A DNA stretch of 64,000 nucleotides, from NCBI RefSeq assembly GCF_001594145.1, contig NZ_LVCF01000032.1, positions 1 through 64,000 of the forward strand, in the 5' to 3' direction. The translations under genes and the position numbers were made by a program. The notes under the pieces were generated by a model. That model ran no database searches. It was not told where the DNA came from and saw only the letters and a program-made list of their open reading frames with translations. This DNA comes from Branchiibius sp. NY16-3462-2 (GTDB lineage: Bacteria > Actinomycetota > Actinomycetes > Actinomycetales > Dermatophilaceae). This document shows, piece by piece, positions 25,509 through 33,206 of the stretch (its first letter is position 1; every line of letters starts with the position of its first letter).

Positions 25509-26807
25509 TCAGTTGCCGAGACTGGCGAACTGGACGGTTGTGTTGACCGTGACAGGGATCGTGACTGTGCCTGGGATGACCGGTGTGAGCGTGAAGGTTT
25601 GCGGCGTGGGCACGGCGCTGCTGGTGGTCCCAGGGGTGGGCGTCGCCGTGCTGGTCGGCGCTTCCGGAGTCGTGGAAGTGGCAGCACTGGTCGAGGGCGT
25701 CGGGGCGCTGGTCGGCGCCGCAGGTGTGACTGTGATCGTTGGAGAGGCGGTCCGGGGGTCAGTCGTGGTTCCGGTGTAGGTGACTTGCATCGACAGGGCG
25801 AGCGAAGCGTGCCGCGCCGGAGCAGCGAATACCAGCGTTGTCTGTTGACCGGTGACGGTCGCCGACCATGCTTTCGTGCCGCCCAGTCCGGCAGCGGTCA
25901 CCTTCGGGGTGAGCTTGTACACCGCTGGATCGACGCCACTGAGCCGGTACGTTGCCGTGGTGGTTGGCAAGATGGTGACAACCGTCACCCACACGGTTCC
26001 CGTTGGGGCCCAGCCGCTTTCCGGGTTATAAGCGGACCGCGTGACCGACACGATGCCGCACGTCGCGTTGATCTGGACCCCGGTGCTGGAGTCGAACCCG
26101 GACTTGATGGGCGGGCAACTGCCTGTGCCGACATTCGACAGGTTGTCGTAAAGGCCAGCCGCAACACCTGTAGTCAGCAGCCGGCCGGTGAACGGATCGT
26201 ATTTCTGGACCAGGCCCGCGTACGTCACTTGCACGACAGCACTGGAGACGGCGCTGGCCGGGATCGCTACTACCGCTTTGCCGCCGCCGTTGAGGTTGCC
26301 CGCCAACGATATTGCGCGGCCACCGGCCAGCAAGGCGATCTTTGTGCGGGATGCGCTGGACGAGGCTGGTGCGTCGACGCCGGCGGTCGGTGCAGGCGCG
26401 GTGAACGTCCACCCGATAGGTAGCAGCGTGAAGTCCGACTGGCTGGGTGCGGCGCGCGTGGTCGAGGGGGTGCTCGTCGCGTCAGCCGCCGTGTACGTCC
26501 CGTTGGAGACGAAGTACGCCTTGGTGTCGCCTGTCAGGTAACTCGAAACGTTGCTGCGGTCGGCATAGAACGACCAGGACCCGTCCGGCGTGGACAGCTT
26601 CCCACCCGCGCCAGCGTCCGCAAAAGATCCCTGGTAGGGCTCAGAAGACCACGCAGCCACCTGGATGGAGCCGTGCACGTTGGCGCCCGAAGTTTGGGTG
26701 ACCGTCGCGGTGACGGTGCGCGTGGCGTCTGGTGCGCCGGAGCATCCAGCAACCAACGTTGCCGAAGCAATCAGAACCGCGGTGGTGGTCAGGAGGCGAC
26801 TGCGCAT
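25509..26807 (-). CDS. Secreted lipoprotein with Thr/Pro-rich tail
   Basis: 432 residues. The start at 26807 (MRSRLLTTTAVLIAS) is fixed by motif A and gives a lipoprotein signal with lipobox LVAGC, Cys at residue 22. The mature part has beta-sandwich-like stretches (GTVWVTVVTILPTTTATYRLSG and TTLVFAAPARHASLALSMQVTY) and a long low-complexity linker of Thr, Ser, Pro and Ala around residues 340-400. Probably anchored on the outer face of the membrane and reaching through the cell wall. Function unknown. Confidence 0.75.
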   Translation of the reverse strand: MRSRLLTTTAVLIASATLVAGCSGAPDATRTVTATVTQTSGANVHGSIQVAAWSSEPYQGSFADAGAGGKLSTPDGSWSFYADRSNVSSYLTGDTKAYFVSNGTYTAADATSTPSTTRAAPSQSDFTLLPIGWTFTAPAPTAGVDAPASSSASRTKIALLAGGRAISLAGNLNGGGKAVVAIPASAVSSAVVQVTYAGLVQKYDPFTGRLLTTGVAAGLYDNLSNVGTGSCPPIKSGFDSSTGVQINATCGIVSVTRSAYNPESGWAPTGTVWVTVVTILPTTTATYRLSGVDPAVYKLTPKVTAAGLGGTKAWSATVTGQQTTLVFAAPARHASLALSMQVTYTGTTTDPRTASPTITVTPAAPTSAPTPSTSAATSTTPEAPTSTATPTPGTTSSAVPTPQTFTLTPVIPGTVTIPVTVNTTVQFASLGN

Positions 26808-26813
26808 GTTGGT

Positions 26814-26823
26814 ACGGTGCGAC
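26814..26823 (-). promoter_or_regulatory. Motif A before the lipoprotein gene
   Basis: Reads GTCGCACCGT on the minus strand, then ACCAAC, then ATG at 26807. Confidence 0.75.
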
Positions 26824-26922
26824 GTCCGTCCGCTGGCGCAGCCGTCCGTCGACAAGTTTCGCCCGCCCGCGTTGCGCGCGAACAGACGAAACCGACTGCG
26901 ACGTCCGTCCGCCCTGCAGCGG

Positions 26923-27198
26923 TCAGCCGGCGTTGCGTAACAGCGCCGCTTCGGCTGCCGCTCGGCTCGAACCCCGCCAACGGGCATGTTTCCAACGGTC
27001 TGCGCGGTGAGTGTGCGCGTCCAAGAGGCTGAGCGTGTCCGCAACCCACAAACGGCCAGAGCCAGTGATCGGGCTGGTCGGTGCCTGCTCGAAGCCCACC
27101 GGTCGGCCGTCGCGCTCAACAATGACGACGCCTGGAGCGTTCACCTGGACACGCCCCTGCGCGAAAAGACCGATCGAACCTTGGACGCCAGCCAACAC
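26923..27198 (-). CDS. Hypothetical protein overlapping a membrane peptide
   Basis: 91 residues from GTG 27198: an N-terminal beta-rich part (VQVNAPGVVIVERDGRPVGF) and a basic C-terminus (RWKHARWRGSSRAAAEAAL). Not recognised. It overlaps the 48-residue membrane peptide in a different frame by 58 bases. It may be the second half of one gene split by a frameshift, or a coupled second gene. Confidence 0.5.
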   Translation of the reverse strand: MLAGVQGSIGLFAQGRVQVNAPGVVIVERDGRPVGFEQAPTSPITGSGRLWVADTLSLLDAHTHRADRWKHARWRGSSRAAAEAALLRNAG

Positions 27199-27287
27199 GT
27201 ACCAATGAACGCGCCGGCCACGGCAAATGCTAGGAGGAAGGTTGCTCCGTTCGGGGCACCACTAGCGGGAAGCATCGCACTGTTCAT
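27141..27287 (-). CDS. 48-residue single-pass membrane peptide
   Basis: Starts MNSAMLPASGAPNGATF exactly six bases after motif A and contains one hydrophobic segment (FLLAFAVAGAFIGTCWLA) followed by a basic end. Ends at a TGA at 27141-27143. The overlapping frame at 26923 continues with a plausible soluble domain, so a frameshift joining both would give a membrane-anchored protein of about 125 residues. Confidence 0.55.
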   Translation of the reverse strand: MNSAMLPASGAPNGATFLLAFAVAGAFIGTCWLASKVRSVFSRRGVSR

Positions 27288-27293
27288 GTCGCT

Positions 27294-27303
27294 ACGGTGC
27301 GAC
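27294..27303 (-). promoter_or_regulatory. Motif A before the membrane peptide
   Basis: Minus-strand GTCGCACCGT, then AGCGAC, then ATG at 27287. Confidence 0.7.
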
Positions 27304-27432
27304 GGGTGTGGACGCCGAGCTACCGTTCAACGCCTCGCCAGTACCTGCGTAGCCACCAAGCGGAAGCGAGGGTGCCCCGTCCTTTAGGGCGGGGGTGAAT
27401 CGCGTCCGTGACGCGGACACTTCGGATCATCC

Positions 27433-27442
27433 GTCGCACCGT
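27433..27442 (+). promoter_or_regulatory. Motif A inside the IS, upstream of tnpB
   Basis: GTCGCACCGT with seven bases (not six) to an ATG at 27450. It lies between the left hairpin and tnpB. Confidence 0.45.
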
Positions 27443-27449
27443 GTGGGGT

Positions 27450-27494
27450 ATGAGGGTGATGTTGTCGGTGCCTGGTGATGTGGTGGAGTCGTGA
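27450..27494 (+). CDS. 14-residue possible leader peptide of tnpB
   Basis: Reads MRVMLSVPGDVVES and ends at a TGA overlapping the tnpB GTG start (GTGA). Supported only by its place after motif A. Confidence 0.3.
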   Translation: MRVMLSVPGDVVES

Positions 27495-28858
27495 AGGTTC
27501 GTTACACCTACCGGTTGCGCCCGGGCGCTCAGGCCCGCGCGTACTTGGGGCGGGAGTGGGATGCGTGCCGGTTCGTGTGGAACCAGTTGGTCGAGGCGTC
27601 GCAGACCCGGTTCCGGCAGGCTCGTGCGACCGGGGATCTGGCGGCGACGTTCGGTTACAAGGATCAGGCGGCGCTTGTGACGCAGTTGCGGCACAACGTT
27701 TCTGGTCCCGGCGTCGATGCCGAGGGGGCCAACTGGTTGGCGCTGTCGGCGCAGGATCCGCAGCAGCAGACCTGCCGCGCGTTCGCGAAATCGCGCACGA
27801 AGGCGTTGCTGGACCGTAAGAACAAGGTCCGGGTCACGAGGCGGGCTGGGTTGCCTCGGTTCAAGTCCCGGCACCACTCGTTGGCGACGTTGTCGTATGC
27901 CGGGCACAACTTCGGGCTTACCACTCACCCGGCCACCGGGCGGGATGCCCTGCGGCTACCGGGTGGGGTGTTGATCCCGGTGGTGTGGTTACGGCCGTTG
28001 CCGGGCAAGCCGAGTTCGGTGACGGTGTTCCAGGACGCGGTCGGGCACTGGTACGCCTCGTTCGTGGTGCAGGCACCGGATGAGACGTTGCCGGCGGTGG
28101 GTGATGGTCGGGTGGTCGGAATCGACTGGGGCATCAAGCAACTGGCGACCACGGTCACCGCGCATGTTGATGACGCCGGTGTGGTCACGCAGGTGGACGA
28201 GTCCGGCACCTTCGACTTGCTGTACCCAGGGCACGGCAAAACAGCCGCGCAGAAGCTGGCGCGGTATCAGCGGATGATGGCCCGACGCTCCTACCAAGCG
28301 CACGGCAACCCCAGGGGCACCCCGCCAACCAAGGGTTACCGGCGGGCCAAGAAGTTGACGGCCAAGGCGCACCAGAAGATCGCGAACCAGCGCAGCGACA
28401 CCGCCCACAAATGGGCTAAAGCCCTAGTGGCTCAGCATGATCGGGTCGCGGTCGAAGACTTCCGACCCAAGTTCATGTCCAAGAACCGGTCCCTGGCGCG
28501 CAAGGCCGCGGACGCCGCGTGCGGGGCGACCAAAGCGGCCATGGTCTGGCAAGCGGCCAAAGCCGGCCGTGATCTGAAACTGGTGAACCCGGCGTTCACC
28601 ACGATGGATTGTTTCCACTGTGGCGCGAGAGCCAAGCACCGCATCCCCCTGGACCAGCGCACCTACACCTGCACTTCGTGCGGTGTCGCCAGCGACCGGG
28701 ACAAGAACGCTGCAGCCGTCGTGGTTGCCCGCGCCTTCGGGCGGGGCAGCACGACCCACGGTTCACCCGTGGACAAGGCTGCCGGGGCTGGTCAACGCCC
28801 CGCAGGTGTTGAGGGCGTAAGACCGGAACCCGCCGCAGCGCGGGCACCGGCAGCCTGA
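27491..28858 (+). CDS. tnpB: TnpB RNA-guided nuclease
   Basis: 455 residues with all three RuvC acidic residues visible: Asp in VGIDWGIKQLATT (about 213), Glu in RVAVEDFRPKF (about 321) and Asp in ASDRDKNAA (about 403). The four-Cys zinc ribbon (CFHCGA...CTSCGV) lies between the last two. The N-terminal wedge/RNA-binding part (VRYTYRLRPGAQ...CRFVWNQLV) is intact. TnpB uses a guide RNA from the right end of its element and helps keep the element in place. GTG start. It appears functional by sequence. Confidence 0.9.
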   Translation: MKVRYTYRLRPGAQARAYLGREWDACRFVWNQLVEASQTRFRQARATGDLAATFGYKDQAALVTQLRHNVSGPGVDAEGANWLALSAQDPQQQTCRAFAKSRTKALLDRKNKVRVTRRAGLPRFKSRHHSLATLSYAGHNFGLTTHPATGRDALRLPGGVLIPVVWLRPLPGKPSSVTVFQDAVGHWYASFVVQAPDETLPAVGDGRVVGIDWGIKQLATTVTAHVDDAGVVTQVDESGTFDLLYPGHGKTAAQKLARYQRMMARRSYQAHGNPRGTPPTKGYRRAKKLTAKAHQKIANQRSDTAHKWAKALVAQHDRVAVEDFRPKFMSKNRSLARKAADAACGATKAAMVWQAAKAGRDLKLVNPAFTTMDCFHCGARAKHRIPLDQRTYTCTSCGVASDRDKNAAAVVVARAFGRGSTTHGSPVDKAAGAGQRPAGVEGVRPEPAAARAPAA

Positions 28859-28887
28859 GTCTGGAATCCCCGCCCTTTAGGGCGGGG
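28740..28887 (+). ncRNA. Probable right-end guide RNA (omegaRNA) of the TnpB element
   Basis: In TnpB elements the guide RNA spans the 3' end of tnpB and the right end of the element. Here the last ~120 codons-to-end region is followed by a perfect hairpin at 28868-28887. The boundaries given are approximate and inferred from the family, not read from the sequence. Confidence 0.4.
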
Positions 28888-28892
28888 AGGTG

Positions 28893-29129
28893 TCAAACCA
28901 GAAAACTGATGTACGCCAAGGTGATTCGGTGCGGCTGAAGGTCGATGTAAATAGCGAGGCAGGTCATGGCGATGTTGACGCCTAGGAGGATCACGGACAG
29001 TAACGACGGGGTGTCCGCGGCCAGCCATGGTGCGAATACAAGGGCGGCCAACAGGACGTCGAGGGCGACGTAGAACCAGATTCGTCGCCGCACCCTTGCA
29101 TTCGGCGAAGGGGTGTACGTGGACTTCAT
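28893..29129 (-). CDS. Small two-pass membrane protein
   Basis: 78 residues (MKSTYTPSPNARVRRRIW...) with two hydrophobic segments, WFYVALDVLLAALVFAPWLA and LLSVILLGVNIAMTCLAIYI. The basic N-terminus suggests it faces the cytoplasm. ATGA overlap with the upstream gene. It directly adjoins the right end of the TnpB element. Confidence 0.65.
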   Translation of the reverse strand: MKSTYTPSPNARVRRRIWFYVALDVLLAALVFAPWLAADTPSLLSVILLGVNIAMTCLAIYIDLQPHRITLAYISFLV

Positions 29130-29539
29130 CGCGCGGCCGGTCGCAACGCTGAGCCGGCCCAGGCTTCCACGCCTGCGCGTAGAGCATCGGCGGCGGCGGC
29201 GTTCGAGGGATCGGCGTGGATGGCTAGTGCTGCGGCACCGGCCACTGAGAAGTTGATCGCCTGCTCGATTTTGGCGCGTTCGATGTCGGCGAGCGGGTCG
29301 CCGGGCAGGAACAGGCGAACGGTGGCGACACCGCCGGGGAACCGGACCTGGCGACGTGGCGCAATACCGCGCTGGCAGTCGAACCGGGCACCGTTGTTCA
29401 GGATCACCTGGCCGCCGACGCTGGACAGGATGTGCCGCGTCAGCAGCACTGGATGCCCGTCGCGTGCGAACACCGACACGACGGCGGTGGTGGGGGTGGC
29501 CCAATCGGGCGCCGGGTGCAAGTCGATGACCTCAGCCAT
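29126..29539 (-). CDS. Hypothetical protein
   Basis: 137 residues starting MAEVIDLHPAPDWATP. A beta-rich N-terminal half (VVSVFARDGHPVLLTRHILSS, VRFPGGVATVRLFLPGD) and a helical Ala-rich C-terminal half. No recognised family. The start overlaps the upstream stop (ATGGCTGA) and its own stop overlaps the membrane-protein gene, making a three-gene operon. Confidence 0.65.
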   Translation of the reverse strand: MAEVIDLHPAPDWATPTTAVVSVFARDGHPVLLTRHILSSVGGQVILNNGARFDCQRGIAPRRQVRFPGGVATVRLFLPGDPLADIERAKIEQAINFSVAGAAALAIHADPSNAAAADALRAGVEAWAGSALRPAAR

Positions 29540-29849
29540 GGCGCACCACTGGCATCGACTCAACTGGTGAGTGGGTGTTCACGTCGCTGACGGTGCGACG
29601 TCGTGTGCGGTGTTGCCGACGTCGACGAGTCTCGGTGAGCGCGACCAGACCAAGGGTTACGAGGACGATCAGGGTCGTTGGTGCTGCGACGTATACGGCC
29701 ACCGTTCGCCAAAACCCAGCGTCCAAGACGACAGCGGCGAGGGCGGCCAGATCGGCTGCCGCCGCGACGAACACGCCGAGGATGAGGACAAATCCGGTGC
29801 GGCTGTTCGGCGGGCAATCTCTCGGCCACGCCAGCGGTTCGAGTTCCAC
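29532..29849 (-). CDS. Two-pass membrane protein
   Basis: 105 residues from GTG 29849, a start that would be missed without the motif A spacing rule. It contains GFVLILGVFVAAAADLAALAA and VAVYVAAPTTLIVLVTLGLVAL, two membrane segments, then a strongly basic stretch (ETRRRRQHRTRRRTV). A second copy of motif A (29590-29599) lies within its 3' end. Function unknown. Confidence 0.65.
   Translation of the reverse strand: MELEPLAWPRDCPPNSRTGFVLILGVFVAAAADLAALAAVVLDAGFWRTVAVYVAAPTTLIVLVTLGLVALTETRRRRQHRTRRRTVSDVNTHSPVESMPVVRHG
29590..29599 (-). promoter_or_regulatory. Motif A copy inside the 3' end of a gene, off-register
   Basis: Minus-strand GTCGCACCGT. The codon six bases on is not a start; a GTG lies at seven bases, in the frame of the host gene. 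The next gene starts about 50 bases downstream at 29539. Confidence 0.4.
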
Positions 29850-29855
29850 GCATGC

Positions 29856-29865
29856 ACGGTGCGAC
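29856..29865 (-). promoter_or_regulatory. Motif A before the two-pass membrane protein
   Basis: Minus-strand GTCGCACCGT, then GCATGC, then GTG at 29849. Confidence 0.7.
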
Positions 29866-29973
29866 GCCTGCGCCAGTCGGCGCGCAGAACGGGTCTCCGG
29901 GTTGCTGCTTCGACGTGGGGACTCCGGCGCGACCTCGAACTTGCGCTGCCCGTGATCCGCCGGAGTTGCCCTC

Positions 29974-30015
29974 ACGGTGCGACGAAGGGATTCGGCCTTC
30001 TGATCGTCGCACCGT
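29974..30015. repeat. Inverted pair of motif A forming a hairpin
   Basis: ACGGTGCGACGA at 29974-29985 and TCGTCGCACCGT at 30004-30015 are perfect 12-base inverted arms with an 18-base loop. Neither copy has a start codon six bases downstream. The 250 bases between 29850 and 30099 hold no other convincing gene. Confidence 0.6.
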
Positions 30016-30099
30016 TCGTACGACGGCAACGCGACCCTGCGCGGCCGCGGCAAACAACGACCGGGCGTGCCATCGGCACGTCCGCCATGAGGAGCACGA

Positions 30100-30825
30100 A
30101 TGAACATCGTCAAGAAGACTGTGACTAGCGCTGCTGTCGCAGTAGCAGCCCTGTCCGTCGCCCAGGTCGCACCGGCGAACGCCGGGACCAGCATTCGCGG
30201 CTGGGTAGCAGGTGATCGGTCGGCAAATGTCCGGTCGGCGCCGTCCACCACAGCCCGTGTCGTCGGTCATCGCGGATCGCACTCGTTCGTCAGCGGCACT
30301 CTGGTCAACGGCAGTTGGATCAAGGTCCCCGGCGGGTACATCAACAGGGGTGTGATCGAGTCGCAGTCGACCCGTTTCCGAACTGTCAACGGCCGGTTGT
30401 CGACGTCAACCCTGTGCCCGGTGAACAAGCAGTTCAACAGCCCGGGCAGCGTTGGTTACGGCTACACCAAGAACACCCAGCGATACCTGAACTGCTACGC
30501 CAACCAGCAACTGAACTCGCTCGAAGCGGCATACAAGAAGCAGTTCGGTCACTATGCCCTGATCGACCTGACCTACCGTCCGGTCGCCGAGAAGCGGTAC
30601 TGGTTCCGCGTGTTCGGTGCCCCGCGTGCAGCCGTGCCGGGCACGTCCAATCATGGAATGGCAGTGGCGATTGACTTCCGCGAGACCGACTGTCGCGGTG
30701 AGGAGTTCGGCTGGGGAGGCGCCGGCAACCGCTGGTTGCGCATCAACGGCGGACGCTACGGGTTCGTCAATCCGTTCCGGTACGGCACCGCCGGCGAGTC
30801 CTACCATTTCAACTTCGTGGGCTGA
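30100..30825 (+). CDS. Secreted SH3/peptidase-M15-like peptidoglycan hydrolase
   Basis: 241 residues. A Sec signal peptide (KKTVTSAAVAVAALSVAQVAPANA) leads to a bacterial SH3-like part (SANVRSAPSTTARVVGHRG...SWIKVPGGYINRG) and a C-terminal M15-type D,D-carboxypeptidase domain with SNHGMAVAIDF and a final YHFNFV, which supply the zinc ligands. It probably trims cell-wall cross-bridges, either to admit a transfer apparatus or as an endolysin-like enzyme. It has a classical Shine-Dalgarno (GAGGAG) and no motif A, unlike its neighbours. Confidence 0.8.
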   Translation: MNIVKKTVTSAAVAVAALSVAQVAPANAGTSIRGWVAGDRSANVRSAPSTTARVVGHRGSHSFVSGTLVNGSWIKVPGGYINRGVIESQSTRFRTVNGRLSTSTLCPVNKQFNSPGSVGYGYTKNTQRYLNCYANQQLNSLEAAYKKQFGHYALIDLTYRPVAEKRYWFRVFGAPRAAVPGTSNHGMAVAIDFRETDCRGEEFGWGGAGNRWLRINGGRYGFVNPFRYGTAGESYHFNFVG

Positions 30826-30846
30826 GCCTGGGGAAGGAGCCAGCGC

Positions 30847-31602
30847 TCATCCCCATCCCCAGCAGTCCCGGTGGGCGTCGATCAGCCAACGATCGACTGA
30901 CGCGATGTCGGGGCGTTCCGGTACGGCGCAGCGCCCGGAGTTCAGTACCTTCCGGGTGGCGTCGGCGTAGGCGTCGAAGCGCGACAGGACCCCGGACAGT
31001 GCCACCTGCCCGGCCCGCACGGCGCGGACCAGGTCGCGGTCGCCGGCATACATCGGCAACTGCAGGTCGCCGGTGGTGGCGACCTCGTGGGCTTGGATCC
31101 CCAACCGCAGAATGTGTCCGGCGTATTTGGTGTCGTAGCCGTGCATCTCGATCAGCTCGCGGCGCTTCGGCATTCGAGACTGACGGGTGCCGCGCCCCAG
31201 TAGAAGCTGCTTCTGGCTTTCGGCGTACCCGAGGCACCGGTGGACGGTGCGCACCGACAGGAACGCGTGCCGCATCTGGCGCAGTTGCCGGCCGAGATCG
31301 GTGACTTCGAGCACCATGTCGGGTGCGGCGAACAGGGGGTCCAACAGGTGCGGATTGCCCTGGCTGGCCAGTTGGACGAAGTGCCGCAACCGATACGTGG
31401 TGGTCTCGGTGTCGCCGGCCCGTGACCGCTCGCCGTGACCGGCGTCCCGCTGCACGGTGGCTTTGGTGCGGCTGCCCAGGCCGATTAGGTGCTGGGGTGA
31501 GTCCACGGTAATCGCGATGATGTCGGTGTCGGACTGATCGGTCGCGACGCCGTAAGCCTGCGACCCGACGATCACCCGCAGCACAGCGGGATTCGGGCTC
31601 AC
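30847..31602 (-). CDS. RlaP-type nucleotidyltransferase (DNA polymerase beta superfamily)
   Basis: 251 residues. The N-terminal GSQAYGVATDQSDTDI is the nucleotidyltransferase signature with its two Asp residues; helical regions RLRHFVQLASQGNPHLLDPLF and KYAGHILRLGIQA follow, as in the RlaP family linked to RNA repair. The GTG start overlaps the dprA stop (GTGA). An RNA ligase is encoded 20 kb away on the same element, so an RNA-repair role is possible. Confidence 0.75.
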   Translation of the reverse strand: MSPNPAVLRVIVGSQAYGVATDQSDTDIIAITVDSPQHLIGLGSRTKATVQRDAGHGERSRAGDTETTTYRLRHFVQLASQGNPHLLDPLFAAPDMVLEVTDLGRQLRQMRHAFLSVRTVHRCLGYAESQKQLLLGRGTRQSRMPKRRELIEMHGYDTKYAGHILRLGIQAHEVATTGDLQLPMYAGDRDLVRAVRAGQVALSGVLSRFDAYADATRKVLNSGRCAVPERPDIASVDRWLIDAHRDCWGWG

Positions 31603-32474
31603 GGCAGATCTCCGGCGTCCGTGACGGCAGCGGCGAGCCCTTGCGAGAGCAGGTTGTTGGTTCCGGTCGACTGGTCGCTACTGACCGGACCTGGCACCGC
31701 GAAGATCGGTCGGCCGATTTCGCGGGCCTGGCGGGCAGCGTTCAGGGATCCGGACCGGTGGCTTGCTTCGACCACCAGCATCGAGCCGGACAGGGCGCCG
31801 ATGATCCGGTTGCGATCCAGGAACGACTGGCGGGCCGGCGCAGCGCCGGGGGCGTACTCGGAGATGACCAGACCGTCGGTGGCGATGCGTTCGATCAGCG
31901 GGGCATAGGCCACCGGGTAGGGCCGGTCCACGCCGGATGGCAGAACTGCGACCGTGACGCCGCCCGCGTCGATGGCTCCACGGTGCGCCGCGGCGTCGAT
32001 GCCGTACGCGGCGCCGGAGACAACCCGGCGGCCCGCCCGGGCCAGGTCGAAGGCGAAACGGTGCGCGGTTTCCCTACCGCCGGCCGTGCAGGCGCGGGAG
32101 CCGACGACCGCTACCGCGTCGACGAAGCCGCTCATGGGCAGGTCGGTGCGGCCACGAACCCACAGGCCGATCGGCGGGACGGGTAGGTCGGCCAGTTGGA
32201 GCAGCCGGTCGCCAGGGATGAAGCGAGCACCGACGGCATCCGCGGCGTCGAGCACGGCGTCCACGTCGACCCGTGACAGCCGCTGAGCGAGCGGGCCCGG
32301 TTTCAAGGACGCCTCGCGCACCACCTCGGCGGCGAAACTGTTGCGCAACCGCTGCACCAGCGCAGCGTTCGGGCCGCCCGCAGCAACCGACAGGGCCACC
32401 AGTGCCCGGATGCTGTCGTGCTTGCCGTCCAAGATGCCGGCAGCCGAGTAGGAGATGTCGGTGAGGGTTGTCAT
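31599..32474 (-). CDS. dprA: DprA/Smf-like DNA processing protein
   Basis: 291 residues with the DprA Rossmann-like core: VAVVGSRACTAGGRETAHRFAFDLARAGRRVVSGAAYGIDAAAHRGAI, SGVDRPYPV, ISEYAPG, and FLDRNRIIGALS...VVEASHRSGSL. A helical N-terminal extension precedes. DprA binds ssDNA and loads RecA in transformation; on mobile elements it may protect or process incoming single strands. Motif A starts it, and the nucleotidyltransferase is coupled behind. Confidence 0.9.
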   Translation of the reverse strand: MTTLTDISYSAAGILDGKHDSIRALVALSVAAGGPNAALVQRLRNSFAAEVVREASLKPGPLAQRLSRVDVDAVLDAADAVGARFIPGDRLLQLADLPVPPIGLWVRGRTDLPMSGFVDAVAVVGSRACTAGGRETAHRFAFDLARAGRRVVSGAAYGIDAAAHRGAIDAGGVTVAVLPSGVDRPYPVAYAPLIERIATDGLVISEYAPGAAPARQSFLDRNRIIGALSGSMLVVEASHRSGSLNAARQAREIGRPIFAVPGPVSSDQSTGTNNLLSQGLAAAVTDAGDLP

Positions 32475-32480
32475 GCCGTC

Positions 32481-32490
32481 ACGGTGCGAC
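32481..32490 (-). promoter_or_regulatory. Motif A before dprA
   Basis: Minus-strand GTCGCACCGT, then GACGGC, then ATG at 32474. Confidence 0.75.
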
Positions 32491-32501
32491 GGTAGATCTG
32501 T

Positions 32502-32864
32502 CTAGTCGTCGAGCTCGACCCCGCATCGTTGGCATCTGACACTGCGCACAGCAGCCCTGGTGCCGTCCGAGCGGACAATAGTCAAAGTCCCGAGCACGAA
32601 TCGGTGCCCCTGCGCGCGGCAGAAGCGTCCGTGCCAACCCGGCGGGGGAGAGGCAGTTTCGCGTGGTTCTGCCTGCAAGATGCCGAACCAGCCCGCGAGC
32701 CCTGCGTTGGCCAGCACCAGCGGCGCAACGAACCATGCCCACGGGTTGACCGGCCAGCCGGTCCCTGGGTCGATGCAGGTAGCGGCCAATGCGGTGACGA
32801 ACAGCGACAGGCAGGCCACCACGACGGACGCGGCGGCAAGTACGCGCTTCTCGTGCTGGTCCAT
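32502..32864 (-). CDS. Membrane protein with C-terminal zinc knuckle
   Basis: 120 residues with two hydrophobic segments (VLAAASVVVACLSLFVTALAA and WAWFVAPLVLANAGLAGWFGI) and a C-terminal RCQRCGVELDD. Unrecognised. TAATG overlap with the upstream gene. Confidence 0.6.
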   Translation of the reverse strand: MDQHEKRVLAAASVVVACLSLFVTALAATCIDPGTGWPVNPWAWFVAPLVLANAGLAGWFGILQAEPRETASPPPGWHGRFCRAQGHRFVLGTLTIVRSDGTRAAVRSVRCQRCGVELDD

Positions 32865-33103
32865 TAGCCCGCTGGGATTAGCCGGGGAACGCCACGGTGA
32901 CGGGGCGCCAACTGGTAGTGCTTGCCGGCGATCACCAAGTGATCGGCCTGCAGGTCGAGAGGGATCGAGGGCAACGTGCGCCCGGACACCTGGTAGACGA
33001 ACGGACTACCAGAGTCTCGGATCCCGAACTTGTAGTACGCGGCTCCGTCAGAGGTGGAAACAGCGACCCCGGTGTGTCGGGGAGTTACGGCGATAACTCT
33101 CAT
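32864..33103 (-). CDS. Hypothetical small protein
   Basis: 79 residues (MRVIAVTPRHTGVAVSTSDG...), mostly beta strands, no cysteines, no membrane segment. The start is fixed by motif A. It is coupled to the membrane protein behind it. Confidence 0.6.
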   Translation of the reverse strand: MRVIAVTPRHTGVAVSTSDGAAYYKFGIRDSGSPFVYQVSGRTLPSIPLDLQADHLVIAGKHYQLAPRHRGVPRLIPAG

Positions 33104-33109
33104 GCCTCC

Positions 33110-33119
33110 ACGGTGCGAC
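33110..33119 (-). promoter_or_regulatory. Motif A before the 79-residue gene
   Basis: Minus-strand GTCGCACCGT, then GGAGGC, then ATG at 33103. This spacer happens to contain GGAGG, but too close to the ATG to be an ordinary ribosome site. Confidence 0.75.
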
Positions 33120-33206
33120 GCAGAGGCGCTGCGCTTGTTCCGTCACCAGCCTTCGCACCGCGAGTACGCTTACGTCACGAAACCGCCTGCGACGCAGCAG
33201 TGTCGC

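Larger units (their letters stand above)
27375..28887 (+). mobile_element. IS1341-type element carrying only tnpB
   Basis: A 20-base hairpin occurs in the same orientation at both ends: CCCCGTCC-TTTA-GGGCGGGG at 27375-27394 (one mismatched pair) and CCCCGCCC-TTTA-GGGCGGGG at 28868-28887 (perfect). Between them lies one intact tnpB and no tnpA transposase, as in elements mobilised in trans. The exact outer ends are not certain. It sits between divergent minus-strand genes and does not disrupt a recognisable one. Confidence 0.7.

Noticed and set aside
30826..30862. CTGGGGA/TCCCCAG hairpin as a terminator
   Set aside because: Short seven-base arms far apart, overlapping the end of the RlaP-like gene; too weak to call.
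33154..33163. TTCGCACCGC as another motif A copy
   Set aside because: Two mismatches and no start codon at six bases.
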